The translations under genes were made by a program, and so were the position numbers. Under the pieces are notes generated by a model that was given only the letters and a program-made list of their open reading frames with translations, had not been told where the DNA came from and searched no databases. A stretch of 64,000 bases of DNA, from positions 124,001 to 188,000 of the forward strand of contig JAHDVK010000009.1 in the NCBI GenBank assembly GCA_023384675.1. Reading direction: 5' to 3'. Source of the stretch: Bryobacteraceae bacterium (GTDB taxonomy: Bacteria > Acidobacteriota > Terriglobia > Bryobacterales > Bryobacteraceae). The first letter of the stretch is position 1. Each line of letters opens with the position of its first letter. Below are positions 49,244 through 58,800 of this stretch, piece after piece.

Positions 49244-49999
49244 CTACTGCTGCGCCTGCTTCTTCTTCTTGACTAGCGCCTCAATGTCCGGGGGCAGATC
49301 AAACTGCGAGGCGGGAAGTTCCACGTTCCACTCCACCTCATCCATGATGGTTTCGATCTGCTGCGGCCCGGCCTTCTGGGTCAGTTTCGTAGGGACGCGG
49401 AACCCGCCCACATCGCGATATTCGTCCATGCGGGTTTCCAATGGCATCTCGCCCATAGGCGACGACAGGGTGACAACCGACTTGAGCAGGAGCCCGCTTT
49501 CGGTGTCGTACCACGAAGTCTCCGGCTTGCCGCCCGCCACCGGCTCCGCCACAAGCTTGTAGCAGGGGCGGCCATCCACTTCCTCCACGGCTTCCACTGT
49601 CACACTCTTGTACAGTTCGCGCCAGCGGATCGGGGCATCGATGCGGGTCATCCGCAATGCCATCTCCCGTTCCTGCCCCTCGAGCACGCGCGCGCCCTGC
49701 ATGGGCGACAATTCCCAAGCAAGACCGTCTTTCACGCCGGAGCGGATCTGGCCCAACCCGGCCAGGTCCATGACCGTCGCGCCGTTGTTGGGCAGCGCGG
49801 CGAAGGTCTGGATGGAGGCCTTCAGCCCCATCGATTTGAACTCAAGCGACCCGCGCGCCCTCTGGGTTTTCACCTTTTCGTAGGCGGCGGCCCCGCCGGT
49901 CGCCTCCACGTAGCGGTTTAAGACCAGCTCGGCCGTGGGCAGCTGCGCCGCCGTTAACAGGCCGGCGGCGGCAAAACAAAGAAACAAGCGTTGAATCAT
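49244..49999 (-). CDS. Exported outer-membrane lipoprotein-sorting-like protein
   Basis: A 251-residue protein with a signal peptide (MIQRLFLCFAAAGLLTAAQ) and the opening LPTAELVLNRYVEATGGAAAYEKVKTQRARGSLEF, which is characteristic of LolA/LolB-fold proteins of Acidobacteriota. The middle contains GRPCYKLVAEPVAGGKPETSWYDTESGLLLKSVV, a strand-rich core. Such proteins may bind lipids or lipoproteins in the periplasm, but the function is unproven. The start is the ATG behind GGGAGGAAGATC (a GTG one codon earlier is possible). It follows the S41 protease gene by 22 bp. Confidence 0.75.
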   Translation of the reverse strand: MIQRLFLCFAAAGLLTAAQLPTAELVLNRYVEATGGAAAYEKVKTQRARGSLEFKSMGLKASIQTFAALPNNGATVMDLAGLGQIRSGVKDGLAWELSPMQGARVLEGQEREMALRMTRIDAPIRWRELYKSVTVEAVEEVDGRPCYKLVAEPVAGGKPETSWYDTESGLLLKSVVTLSSPMGEMPLETRMDEYRDVGGFRVPTKLTQKAGPQQIETIMDEVEWNVELPASQFDLPPDIEALVKKKKQAQQ

Positions 50000-50021
50000 C
50001 ACGATCTTCCTCCCAAATTAC

Positions 50022-51254
50022 CTACTCGAATATCCATGCCAGCGCCGCCTCCAGCGCGGGATCGCGGCCGGCCAGCAACAGCGCTCGGGTGAGTGGCGTT
50101 TCGACGTCGGGCGCCACGCCACGGCCCTCCACCGGGTGACCCCCGGCCGAGACATAATCGGCGACCGCATATTGAAAACGATCGCCGGAAGGCAAAGGTT
50201 CAATCAACGAGGGCAAGGCCATCCCGGGGGTCTTCTCGCCGAAAAGCCGCGCCCGGCCCAGATCTTTCAAGCCCGCCGCCAGGAACTCCGAAGTGGAAGC
50301 GGACAGGCCGTCGATCAGCAGCGCAACCTTCCCGGAAAAGACGGTAAGCCGGGGAAAGGCCACCAGCTTCAAAGGCCCGGTGGGCGCCAGCATGGTGCCC
50401 AGATGGTTCTGTTCCGCGAGGAACCAACCCGCGACGGCGGGCGCAAGAATGCCCAGGCCGCCGCCGTTGCCGCGCACGTCGAGGATCATTCCCCGGCACT
50501 CTCGGCAGCCTTCCACCGCGGCCTTGAACTCATCCTGAAGCCACTGCGGCTCGAAGAAGGCGTTCCAGCGGACATGCACCACGCCGGGGCGCGGCTCGGC
50601 GCGCTCGATATTCATGCGCAAAGGCGGCAAATGTCCGAACCGCACGGGGCGGCCCGGCGGGGTGGCCAGTTCGAGGGTGAGCGAACGTTCCCCGGCGCCG
50701 GTTTCGAAGGCGGCCTCTACCGTGCCGCCTGGTTCGCCTTGCAGGCGGCGCCCGAGCAGGATCGTCTGCAGCATCGGCCGGTCCTTGAGTTTCTCAAGCA
50801 CCGGTCCGATCTCTTTGCCGTCCACCCGGAGCAGCGCCCAGCCTGTCTTGACACCCGCCTTCGCCGCCGCCGTGTCCGGGAGAATCCTTGTCACCAGCGG
50901 TTGCCCTTCCACCATGCGGACCTCGAAGCCCGGCGTGGCCTCGCCCGGTTCGCGGCCCGCCTCCAGGGCCGCGTACGTGGATGCCGGAATGATCCCGAAA
51001 TGCGACTGGCCCAGCCGGTCCAGCAGTTCGTTGAGGATGACGCGGGCTTCCTGTGCGGAGGCGGCCTTCTCGATCTGCGGGCGAAGTTCGGCGCGGGCGG
51101 CGTCCCACGATGCCCCCGTCCGCTCTGGATCCCAGTGGCGCTCACGCACCGTCTGCCAGACCTGGTCGAACGAGGCCACCCAGACATTCGCCCCTTGCGC
51201 TATTGCGGCGGAGGTTAGAAGAGTACAGATCAGGAGGCGCTTCGTCGTGTCCAT
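50022..51254 (-). CDS. Exported S41-family (C-terminal processing type) peptidase
   Basis: A 410-residue serine protease. Signal peptide residues 1-19; residues ~25-115 are the helical N-terminal domain (FDQVWQTVRERHWDP, LNELLDRLGQSHFGII), ~118-205 a PDZ-like domain (RILPDTAAAKAGVKTGWALLRVDGKEI), and ~215-400 the tail-specific core with MILDVRGNGGG, VALLIDGLSASTSEFLAAGLKDL and RLFGEKTPG, in which Ser in SASTSE and Lys in GEKTPG form the catalytic dyad. It lies upstream of the LolA-like gene on the same strand. Confidence 0.92.
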   Translation of the reverse strand: MDTTKRLLICTLLTSAAIAQGANVWVASFDQVWQTVRERHWDPERTGASWDAARAELRPQIEKAASAQEARVILNELLDRLGQSHFGIIPASTYAALEAGREPGEATPGFEVRMVEGQPLVTRILPDTAAAKAGVKTGWALLRVDGKEIGPVLEKLKDRPMLQTILLGRRLQGEPGGTVEAAFETGAGERSLTLELATPPGRPVRFGHLPPLRMNIERAEPRPGVVHVRWNAFFEPQWLQDEFKAAVEGCRECRGMILDVRGNGGGLGILAPAVAGWFLAEQNHLGTMLAPTGPLKLVAFPRLTVFSGKVALLIDGLSASTSEFLAAGLKDLGRARLFGEKTPGMALPSLIEPLPSGDRFQYAVADYVSAGGHPVEGRGVAPDVETPLTRALLLAGRDPALEAALAWIFE

Positions 51255-51446
51255 AACCCTTTGAAATGGTTACACAGATTCGAATGACGTTTCATAAACA
51301 TCCGGTGACAGGGCATGCGTACCGCTGGAAATGTAAAGCATGCCGGGCGGTGCGCTCCGGCAGCCGGATCCAGGGTCCGTGAAATAATCCCGGCAGCGGG
51401 TTGGCGAAACCGGTCCGGCCGGGCGGTGTTACAATCCCGGATGGAC

Positions 51447-51522
51447 GGGCCCTTAGCACAATGGTTAGTGCAGCGGACTCATAATCCGTTGGTTGCAGGT
51501 TCAAGTCCTGCAGGGCCCACCA
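51447..51522 (+). tRNA. tRNA with CAT anticodon, probably tRNA-Ile2
   Basis: A 76-nt cloverleaf with perfect acceptor stem GGGCCCT/AGGGCCC, anticodon loop CTCATAA, T arm GGTTCAAGTCC and encoded CCA. The CAT anticodon could be elongator Met or Ile with lysidine at C34. The GGGCC...GGCCCACCA ends and the CTTAGC and TTGGTT segments resemble bacterial tRNA-Ile2, and the G-C first pair excludes initiator Met. A tilS gene is not in the window. Confidence 0.9.
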
Positions 51523-51528
51523 CCGGTC

Positions 51529-51882
51529 TTACCGCCCCGCCCAATCCCCGGATGCGATGACGGGGCCCGCGCCGCGCGGACCCGCCCAAAGATAGGCCCA
51601 GGCGGTGAATTCGCCTGCCGCCGTCTCCACCACAATTTGCGCACGGCGGAAGCGCGCCCCTTCGATCTCGTCGAGCAGCGGCAGCAGCGCCTCCAGCGAA
51701 TCGAACTCGAAGAGTTCACCCGCCACGCGGCCCCGGCCTTCGATGAGTCCCGGATACTCGCCCAGGTCGAGCAGCCGGCCGGGCGCCCAAGCCTCCACAA
51801 CCCTTGCCGGGCGCGCTCGCCGGAGCACCGCGTGCCTGGGGCCGCCGCTGCGGAGAGTACCATAGGCAAACAGTCTGTCCAC
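51529..51882 (-). CDS. Gamma-glutamylcyclotransferase-family (AIG2-like) protein
   Basis: A 117-residue GGCT-fold protein. The N-terminal FAYGTLRSG (5-13) is the binding loop of the family; LLDLGEYPGLIEGRGRVAGELFEFDSLEALLPLLDEIEG (~37-75) gives the GxL and LDxxEG motifs, with the Glu of GELF in the catalytic position. Members make 5-oxoproline from gamma-glutamyl compounds, but many have undefined substrates. It ends 6 bp after the tRNA on the opposite strand. Length is normal for the family. Confidence 0.88.
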   Translation of the reverse strand: MDRLFAYGTLRSGGPRHAVLRRARPARVVEAWAPGRLLDLGEYPGLIEGRGRVAGELFEFDSLEALLPLLDEIEGARFRRAQIVVETAAGEFTAWAYLWAGPRGAGPVIASGDWAGR

Positions 51883-51890
51883 GAACCCTA

Positions 51891-51920
51891 TTGACCTTTG
51901 CTAAAAAAGGTGATTATATC
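51891..51920 (+). promoter_or_regulatory. Promoter of first tandem TonB receptor
   Basis: TTGACC and TATATC are 18 bp apart, giving a leader of about 60 bases before the receptor ATG. The same layout (TTGACC, 18 bp, TAGATA, with TGAT before the -10) occurs before the next receptor. Confidence 0.6.
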
Positions 51921-51986
51921 GACTTGGCCATCTTCGGATGGTTTTTGCCGGGGGAATGCCCCGGCACGTGCTTTCAGGAGGTTTGA

Positions 51987-54900
51987 ATGTCAAGAAAACT
52001 CTTCGCAGGAGTTTGTCTGCTTGCGTTGTGTGTCTCGATGCCCGTTGCCGCGCAGGAGTCGCGCGGCGCCGTCACGGGCCGCGTCAGCGACACCAGCGGA
52101 GGCATGATCCCCGGCGCGAATGTCACGGTCACCAACACGGCGACCAACGAAGCGCGCCGCCTCACCACCAACGAAACCGGCTACTACGAGGCCAACTTCC
52201 TCGAACCCGGCCCCTATTCGGTGGCCGTTGAGTCCGGCGGGTTCAAGCGATTTGTCCGCACTGGAATCACCGTCAACGTCAGTACCCGTCTCGAAATCAA
52301 TGTGACGCTCGAAGTCGGCGGCGTTGCGGAAACAATCGAAGTCACGGCCGAGGCGCCTCTGCTCGACACCACGTCGGCATCCGGTGGCCGCGTACTCGAC
52401 CAGAAGAACATCATCAACCTGCCCTTCTCGGATCTGAATCCGTTTGCGCTCACCGCGCTCGCGCCGGGCATGCAGTGGACCGGCCAGCCCGAATACCGCC
52501 GCCCGTTTGACAATGGCGGCACGTCGGCCTTCAACACCATGGGCGGCGTCGGCCAGAACGAATACACCATCGACGGCATGACCGTCACCGGCACCGGCCG
52601 CCGCGTCGGCTTCACCCCGCCGGCGGACTCGGTCACCGAGTTCAAGCTCGAGACTTCGAACTTTGACGCCTCCCAGGGCTTCACCTCGGGCGCGGCGATC
52701 AATGTTTCGTCGAAATCCGGCACCAATCGTTTCACGGGTGATGTCTTCAACCAGCACTGGCAGCAGCGCTGGAATGCCACGGGCCACTTCCAGCGGACCC
52801 TGTGGGAGGACCAGGTGGCGCGGGGCGTGATCACGCCCGACACCCAGAAGCAGGCCACCGGGCGCTCGAACAACTACGGCTTCTCGCTCTCCGGTCCTGT
52901 TGTTCTCCCCAAGATCTATAACGGCAAGGACAAATTCTTCTGGACCCTCACCTGGAACGGCATCCGCCAGTCCAAGGCCGAATCCACCAGTTCGGTGAAC
53001 CGCACCGTGCCCACCGCGCTGATGAAGCAGGGCGATTTTTCGGAACTCTGGCTTGCCCCCAACGGCGTGCAGCGTTTCACTGTCTATGACCCCCGCACCG
53101 CGCGCCTGGAAGGCAACACGGTTGTCCGCACGCCGTTCCCCGGCAACCGCGGCGTTCCGATTCTGAACCCGATGTATCAGACCTATGCCGCGTTCTACCC
53201 GGAACCGAATAACACGCCCGGTCTGGTGACCCCCGAAGGCTTCAATAACTACCTCGCCTTCGCAATGCCCAAGGACGAAATCTTCGACGCCATCGTGAAC
53301 CGCTACGATTACATCGTCAGCGACAAGCATCGCGTGAACTTCCGCTGGCAGTGGAACGACCGTCTGGCCGATGAGTACGACTGGACGTATGAGACCCGCC
53401 GCGGCCTGCACTCCAATGGCCTCACCCGCATCAATAAGGGCGGCAACGTCAATTGGCTCTATACAATCAATTCGACGAATATTCTCGACGCCAACTTTGG
53501 CGTGTCGCGGTTCGATGAAGGCAGCCGCAACCTCGCGCGCACGGCCTTCCGCCCGGCCGATGTCGGCCTGCCGGCTTATGTCGATGCTCGCGCCGGCCGG
53601 TTCCCCGTGCTGCCAAATAACGACATGAACAACATCGAGGACGTCAGCGGTACTTACCCTGTGGTCGGCTCCAATGGCATGACGAGCGAACTCCGGCTCG
53701 GCATGACCACCATCAAGGGCAGCCACTCATTCAAGTACGGCTGGCAGGAACGCGTCCATAAGTGGACCGCGCTCGGCCCCGGCCACACCGGCGGCCAATA
53801 TGTGTACCGCAACGCCTGGACCCGCGCCACCAACGTCGATAACGTCTCCAACCAGCACGGCCTCGACTGGGCTTCGTTCATGATGGGCGTGCCGAACAAT
53901 GTCGGTATCGACACGAACGACTCGTTCCTGTTCCACAACCCCCGGCGCGGCCTCTACATTCAAGACGACTGGCGCGTCTCCAGCAAGATCCGCCTCTCGC
54001 TCGGTCTCCGGTATGAGGGCGAAGGCGGCATTCGCGAGCGCCACAACCGCGGCATCGCGGCGCCGTTCATTTTCGACCTCGAACAGCCCTTCACGCCGTT
54101 CGCCCGCGCCGCCTACGCCGCCAGTCCGATTCCCGAGTTGCCGGTGAGCCAGTTCAATCCCGTCGGCGGCACCGCCTACCTCGGCACGCAGGGCTTCGAT
54201 TCCGTCACGAAGGGCCATCATTTCCTGTTGCCCAAACTCGGAATCGTGTACAGCATGGATCCCAAGACCGTCATCCGTGCGGGCTATGGCATGTATGCCG
54301 ACACGCTCAACGTCAATAACAACCGGCCCGACACGTTCGGCTTCAACCAGGCCACCACCACGCCGATTACTAACGACGCCGGCCTCACTTTCTGCTGCGG
54401 CGTCGGCGGCGCCGCTGGCATCGCCCAGGGCCGGACTCCGATCCACGATCCGTTCCCGGTGCGCGCCGATGGCACCCGCTTCGATGAACCGCTCCAGGCT
54501 CAACTGGGCGGGCTGCCCCGCGTTGGCCGCGGCTTCAGCCTCGGCATCCCCTGGAACTACCGTCCCGCGACGCAGCACCGTTGGCGCGCCGGCTTCCAGC
54601 GCGAGCTGATGCACAACACCATGCTCGATGTCAGCTACAACGGCGCCTACTCCAGCGTGCCCGTCCAGCAGCGCATCGACTTCCTTCCGGCGGATCAGTG
54701 GACCACCGGTATGCTTCGCGATCAGGCCAACGATAACCGCCTGAACTCGAACGTGACGAATCCGTTCCGCATTACCAACATGGCCTCGCTCGCGCAGTCG
54801 AACCCGCTCATCTACCGCTACATGGCCGGCCAGGGCGTCTTCACCAACTCGGTGATCGCCCGTCACAACCTGATCCGGCCCCATGGCTTCATGGGCAATG

Positions 54901-55691
54901 TTCAGGGTCTGCGCCAGGGCGTGGAGTTTTCCAACTCCCTCGGCTACGTCAACTACCACGACGTGCAGGTGCTCGTCGAGCGCCGCATGACCAGGGGCTT
55001 CACCTCCTCGTTCATGTACACCGGCGCGACGGGCCGCGAAGCGAACTTCTACTACAACGAGTTCGATTCCGGCCCCAGCGAGCGCATCTCCAACTCCGTG
55101 CGCCCGCACCGCATCGCCTGGACCGCGATCTACGAACTGCCCTTCGGCAAGGGCCGCACCCACCTCAAGGACGGCCTTGGCGCGTGGATGCTCGGCAACT
55201 GGAACGTGAGCTGGGTGTACCAGCGCCAGGGCGGACCGGCCACCAATTGGGCCAACCGCTTCTTCCACGGCGACCTCGACAACATCGGCAGCCTGTTCCG
55301 TTCGAACGAAACCCGCGCCGCCGACCTGCGGCAGTGGTTCGACCCGAATATCGCCTACCGCGGCACGGGCGCCATTCCGCAGGGCTTCCAGGGCTTCGAA
55401 GGCCGCGCCGCAAATCAGCCCGGCAGCTACCATGTCCGCATGTTCCCCTTCCGCCTCGAACAACTGCGTGAAGACGGCATCCGCAACTGGGATGTGAAGA
55501 TCGAGCGTATCTTTCCCATCGTCCCCGAACGCGGCATTCAAGCCCGATTCTCCCTGGACATGCTGAATGCCACCAACCACACCAACTTCGGCGGGCCGAA
55601 CCTCGACCCGGCCAGCGGCAACTTCGGCCGCGTCACCTCGCAGCGCGGCCTGCCGCGTGTGCTCCAGTTCAACCTGCGCGTGTCGTTCTAA
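51987..55691 (+). CDS. Oar-like TonB-dependent receptor, tandem copy 1
   Basis: A 1,234-residue outer-membrane receptor with a signal peptide (1-22, ending VAA-Q), a carboxypeptidase-regulatory-like domain (~25-110: AVTGRVSDTSGGMIPGANV, TNETGYYEANFLEPGPYSV), a TonB-box-like ETIEVTAEAPLLD (~115-127), a plug (~130-250) and a long barrel ending in LQFNLRVSF. TCAGGAGG is six bases before the ATG. It is nearly the same along its whole length as the next gene, so the two are tandem duplicates. The ligand is unknown. Barrel residues such as CCGVGG (~812-817) differ slightly between copies. Confidence 0.93.
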   Translation: MSRKLFAGVCLLALCVSMPVAAQESRGAVTGRVSDTSGGMIPGANVTVTNTATNEARRLTTNETGYYEANFLEPGPYSVAVESGGFKRFVRTGITVNVSTRLEINVTLEVGGVAETIEVTAEAPLLDTTSASGGRVLDQKNIINLPFSDLNPFALTALAPGMQWTGQPEYRRPFDNGGTSAFNTMGGVGQNEYTIDGMTVTGTGRRVGFTPPADSVTEFKLETSNFDASQGFTSGAAINVSSKSGTNRFTGDVFNQHWQQRWNATGHFQRTLWEDQVARGVITPDTQKQATGRSNNYGFSLSGPVVLPKIYNGKDKFFWTLTWNGIRQSKAESTSSVNRTVPTALMKQGDFSELWLAPNGVQRFTVYDPRTARLEGNTVVRTPFPGNRGVPILNPMYQTYAAFYPEPNNTPGLVTPEGFNNYLAFAMPKDEIFDAIVNRYDYIVSDKHRVNFRWQWNDRLADEYDWTYETRRGLHSNGLTRINKGGNVNWLYTINSTNILDANFGVSRFDEGSRNLARTAFRPADVGLPAYVDARAGRFPVLPNNDMNNIEDVSGTYPVVGSNGMTSELRLGMTTIKGSHSFKYGWQERVHKWTALGPGHTGGQYVYRNAWTRATNVDNVSNQHGLDWASFMMGVPNNVGIDTNDSFLFHNPRRGLYIQDDWRVSSKIRLSLGLRYEGEGGIRERHNRGIAAPFIFDLEQPFTPFARAAYAASPIPELPVSQFNPVGGTAYLGTQGFDSVTKGHHFLLPKLGIVYSMDPKTVIRAGYGMYADTLNVNNNRPDTFGFNQATTTPITNDAGLTFCCGVGGAAGIAQGRTPIHDPFPVRADGTRFDEPLQAQLGGLPRVGRGFSLGIPWNYRPATQHRWRAGFQRELMHNTMLDVSYNGAYSSVPVQQRIDFLPADQWTTGMLRDQANDNRLNSNVTNPFRITNMASLAQSNPLIYRYMAGQGVFTNSVIARHNLIRPHGFMGNVQGLRQGVEFSNSLGYVNYHDVQVLVERRMTRGFTSSFMYTGATGREANFYYNEFDSGPSERISNSVRPHRIAWTAIYELPFGKGRTHLKDGLGAWMLGNWNVSWVYQRQGGPATNWANRFFHGDLDNIGSLFRSNETRAADLRQWFDPNIAYRGTGAIPQGFQGFEGRAANQPGSYHVRMFPFRLEQLREDGIRNWDVKIERIFPIVPERGIQARFSLDMLNATNHTNFGGPNLDPASGNFGRVTSQRGLPRVLQFNLRVSF

Positions 55692-55726
55692 GTCCGAATC
55701 CGGCACCCGCAGCCTCGATCCATCAA

Positions 55727-55771
55727 GGCCCGTCGCCGCTCCCCGGGGAGCGGCGACGGGCCTCTTCCTTG
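55727..55771 (+). terminator. Perfect 36-bp palindrome, terminator
   Basis: GGCCCGTCGCCGCTCCCC is followed directly by its exact reverse complement, then TCTTCCTTG. It lies 36 bp behind the first receptor's stop and should end its transcript before the next promoter. Confidence 0.8.
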
Positions 55772-55789
55772 TCGGAATCCATTTCTTTC

Positions 55790-55819
55790 TTGACCTCCCG
55801 GGCAAAAGATGATTAGATA
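55790..55819 (+). promoter_or_regulatory. Promoter of second tandem TonB receptor
   Basis: TTGACC and TAGATA are 18 bp apart, about 65 bp before the ATG, matching the arrangement of the first copy. Confidence 0.6.
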
Positions 55820-55884
55820 CCTACGGCTCGCAATAGATAGCCACTTTGGCTATTGAAGTAAGAGAGTGTCTTCAGGAGGTTTGA

Positions 55885-58800
55885 ATGCTACGCAAATTCA
55901 CTTTGGGGATTTGCCTGGCGGCTCTGTGCGCCGCAATCCCCTTGGCTGCTCAGGAGTCGCGCGGGGCCATCACGGGCCGCGTGAGCGACACCAGCGGCGG
56001 TATGATCCCCGGTGCGAATGTCACGGTCACCAATACGGCGACCAACGAAACGCGCCGCGTGTCCACGAACGAAACCGGCTACTACGAAGCCAACTTCCTC
56101 GAACCCGGCCCCTACCAGGTGGCCGTCGAATCCGGCGGTTTCAAGCGCTTCGTCCGCACCGGCATAACGGTCAATGTCAGCACGCGTCTTGAAATTCACG
56201 TCACTCTGGAAGTCGGCGGCGTTGCGGAGACGATTGAGGTCACCGCCGAGGCGCCTCTGCTCGACACCACGTCCGCCTCCGGCGGCCGCGTGCTTGATTC
56301 GAAGAACATCATCAACCTGCCGTTCTCGGACTTGAACCCGTTCGCCCTCACCGCGCTCGCCCCCGGCATGCAGTGGACCGGCCAGCCCGAGTACCGCCGT
56401 CCCTTCGACAACGGTGGCACCTCGGCCTTCAACACCATGGGCGGGGTTGGCCAGAACGAGTACACCATCGACGGCATGGTCGTCACCGGCACGAACCGCC
56501 GCGTCGGCTTCACGCCCCCGGCCGACTCGATCACTGAGTTCAAGCTCGAAACTTCGAACTTCGACGCCTCGCAGGGTTTCACCTCGGGCGCGGCGATCAA
56601 CGTTTCGTCGAAGTCGGGGACGAACCGCTTCTCGGGTTCGATCTTCAATCAGCACTGGCAGCAGCGCTGGAACGCTACGGGGCACTTCCAGCGGACTTTG
56701 TGGGAAGACCGGGTTGCCCGCGGCGAAATCAGCCCGGATACCCAGAAGCAGGCGACGGGCCGCTCGAACAACTACGGCATCTCGGTCTCCGGTCCGGTGG
56801 TCCTTCCGAAGATCTTCAATGGCAAGGACAAGTTCTTCTGGACACTGACCTGGAACGGCATTCGTCAGGCGAAGGCCGAATCCACCAGCGCGGTGAACCG
56901 CACTGTGCCGACGGCCGCGATGAAGCAGGGCGATTTCTCGGCGCTGTGGCTCGCCCCGAACGGCGTGCAGCGCTTCACGGTCTACGACCCGCGGACCACC
57001 TTCATGGACGGCAACGTTGTCCGCCGCACGCCCTTCCCCGGCAACCGCGGGGTCCCCGTTCTGAACCCGGTGTATCAGTTCTATGCGGACCTCTATCCCA
57101 CGCCGAACGACACTCCCGGCCTGGTCACCCCGGAAGGCTTCAACAACTACCTCGCCTTCCTCATGCCCAAGGACGAGATCTTCGACTCGTTCGTGAACCG
57201 CTACGACTACATCATTAATGACAAGAATCGCGTCAACTTCCGCTACCAGTGGAACGACCGCCTTGCCGACGAATACGACTGGACCTATGAGACCCGGAAA
57301 GGTCTCCACTCCAACGGACTCACCCGCATCAACAAGGGCGGCAACGTCAACTGGCTCTACACGATCAATTCCACCAATATCCTCGACGCGAACTTCGGCA
57401 TCTCCCGTTTCGAGGAAGGCAGCCGCAACCTGGCTCGCACGGCCATCCGGCCCGCCGATGTCGGTCTTCCGGCTTACGTCGACGCTCGCGCCGGTGCCTT
57501 CCCCGTGCTGCCGCAGGTGAATTTCAACAACATTCAGCAGGTCTCGGGTACATACCCCGTCGTCGGCGCAATCGGCACCACCGGCGAACTTCGCATCGGC
57601 ATGACGACCATTAAGGGTTCCCACTCCTTCAAGTACGGCTGGCAGGAGCGCCGCAATCAGTGGACGGGCCTCGGCCCCGGCCACTCCGGGGGGCAGTATC
57701 AGTTCCGCAACAACTGGACGCGCGCCTCGAACGTGGACAACGTCTCCAACCAGCACGGCCTCGACTGGGCCGGATTCATGATGGGCGTCCCTACTGGTCT
57801 CGGCCTTGATACGAACGACTCGGTGTTCCTGAGCACCCCGCGCCGGGGACTCTATATTCAGGACGATTGGCGCGTCTCCAGCAAAGTCCGGCTTTCGCTC
57901 GGCCTCCGCTACGAGCGCGAGGGCGGCATCCGCGAACGCTTCAACCGCGGTATTGCCGGGCAGTTCCTCTTTGACCTGCAACAGCCGTTCACCGAGGGTG
58001 CGCGCGCAGCCTACGCCGCCAACCCAATCCCGGAGATGCCCGTCAGCCAATTCAATCCCGTCGGCGGCACCGCCTACCTCGGCACGCAGGGTTTCGACAC
58101 TCTGACCCGCGGGACGCACATCCTCCTGCCCAAGGCCGGGATCGTTTACAGTTTCGACAACAAGACTGTCATCCGCGCCGGCTATGGCATGTACATGGAT
58201 ACCTTCAACCCCGCCAATAACAACCGCCCCGATACCTTCGGCTACAACCAGGCCACCACCACGCCAATTTCCACCGATGCCGGATTCAGCTTCTGCTGCG
58301 GCCTCGGTCCCGGCACCAACCTTGGCCCGGGGCGCACCGTCATGCATGACCCATTCCCGGTTCGCGCCGACGGCACCCGCTTCGACGAACCCTTCCAGAA
58401 CCGCCTCGAAGGTCTGCCGCGCGTCGGCCGCAACTTCAACAGCGGCGTGCCCTGGGACTTGCGCCCCGCGCTCCAGCAGCGCTGGCGTGTCGGCATCCAG
58501 CGTGAACTGATGCACAACACCATGCTCGATGTCAGCTACAACGGCGCTTATTCCTCGGTGCCCGTCCAGCAGCGCATCGACTTCCTGCCCCAGAACGAAT
58601 GGACCACCGGCATGCTCCGCGACCAGGCCAACGACAACCGCCTGAATACCGCCGTGTCCAACCCCTACAACATCCGGAACTACCCCGGCCTGGCCCAATC
58701 CAACCCGGATCTGTTCCGCTACATGTCCGGCCAGGGCATCTTCACCAACAACGTCGTGAATCGCCACTTGCTCATCCGGCCCCACGGCTTTATGAACGGT

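Noticed and set aside
51447-51522. Calling the CAT-anticodon tRNA an initiator Met tRNA
   Set aside because: The first pair G1-C72 is normal, while initiator tRNAs have a mismatch there and three G-C pairs in the anticodon stem. The sequence is closer to tRNA-Ile2.
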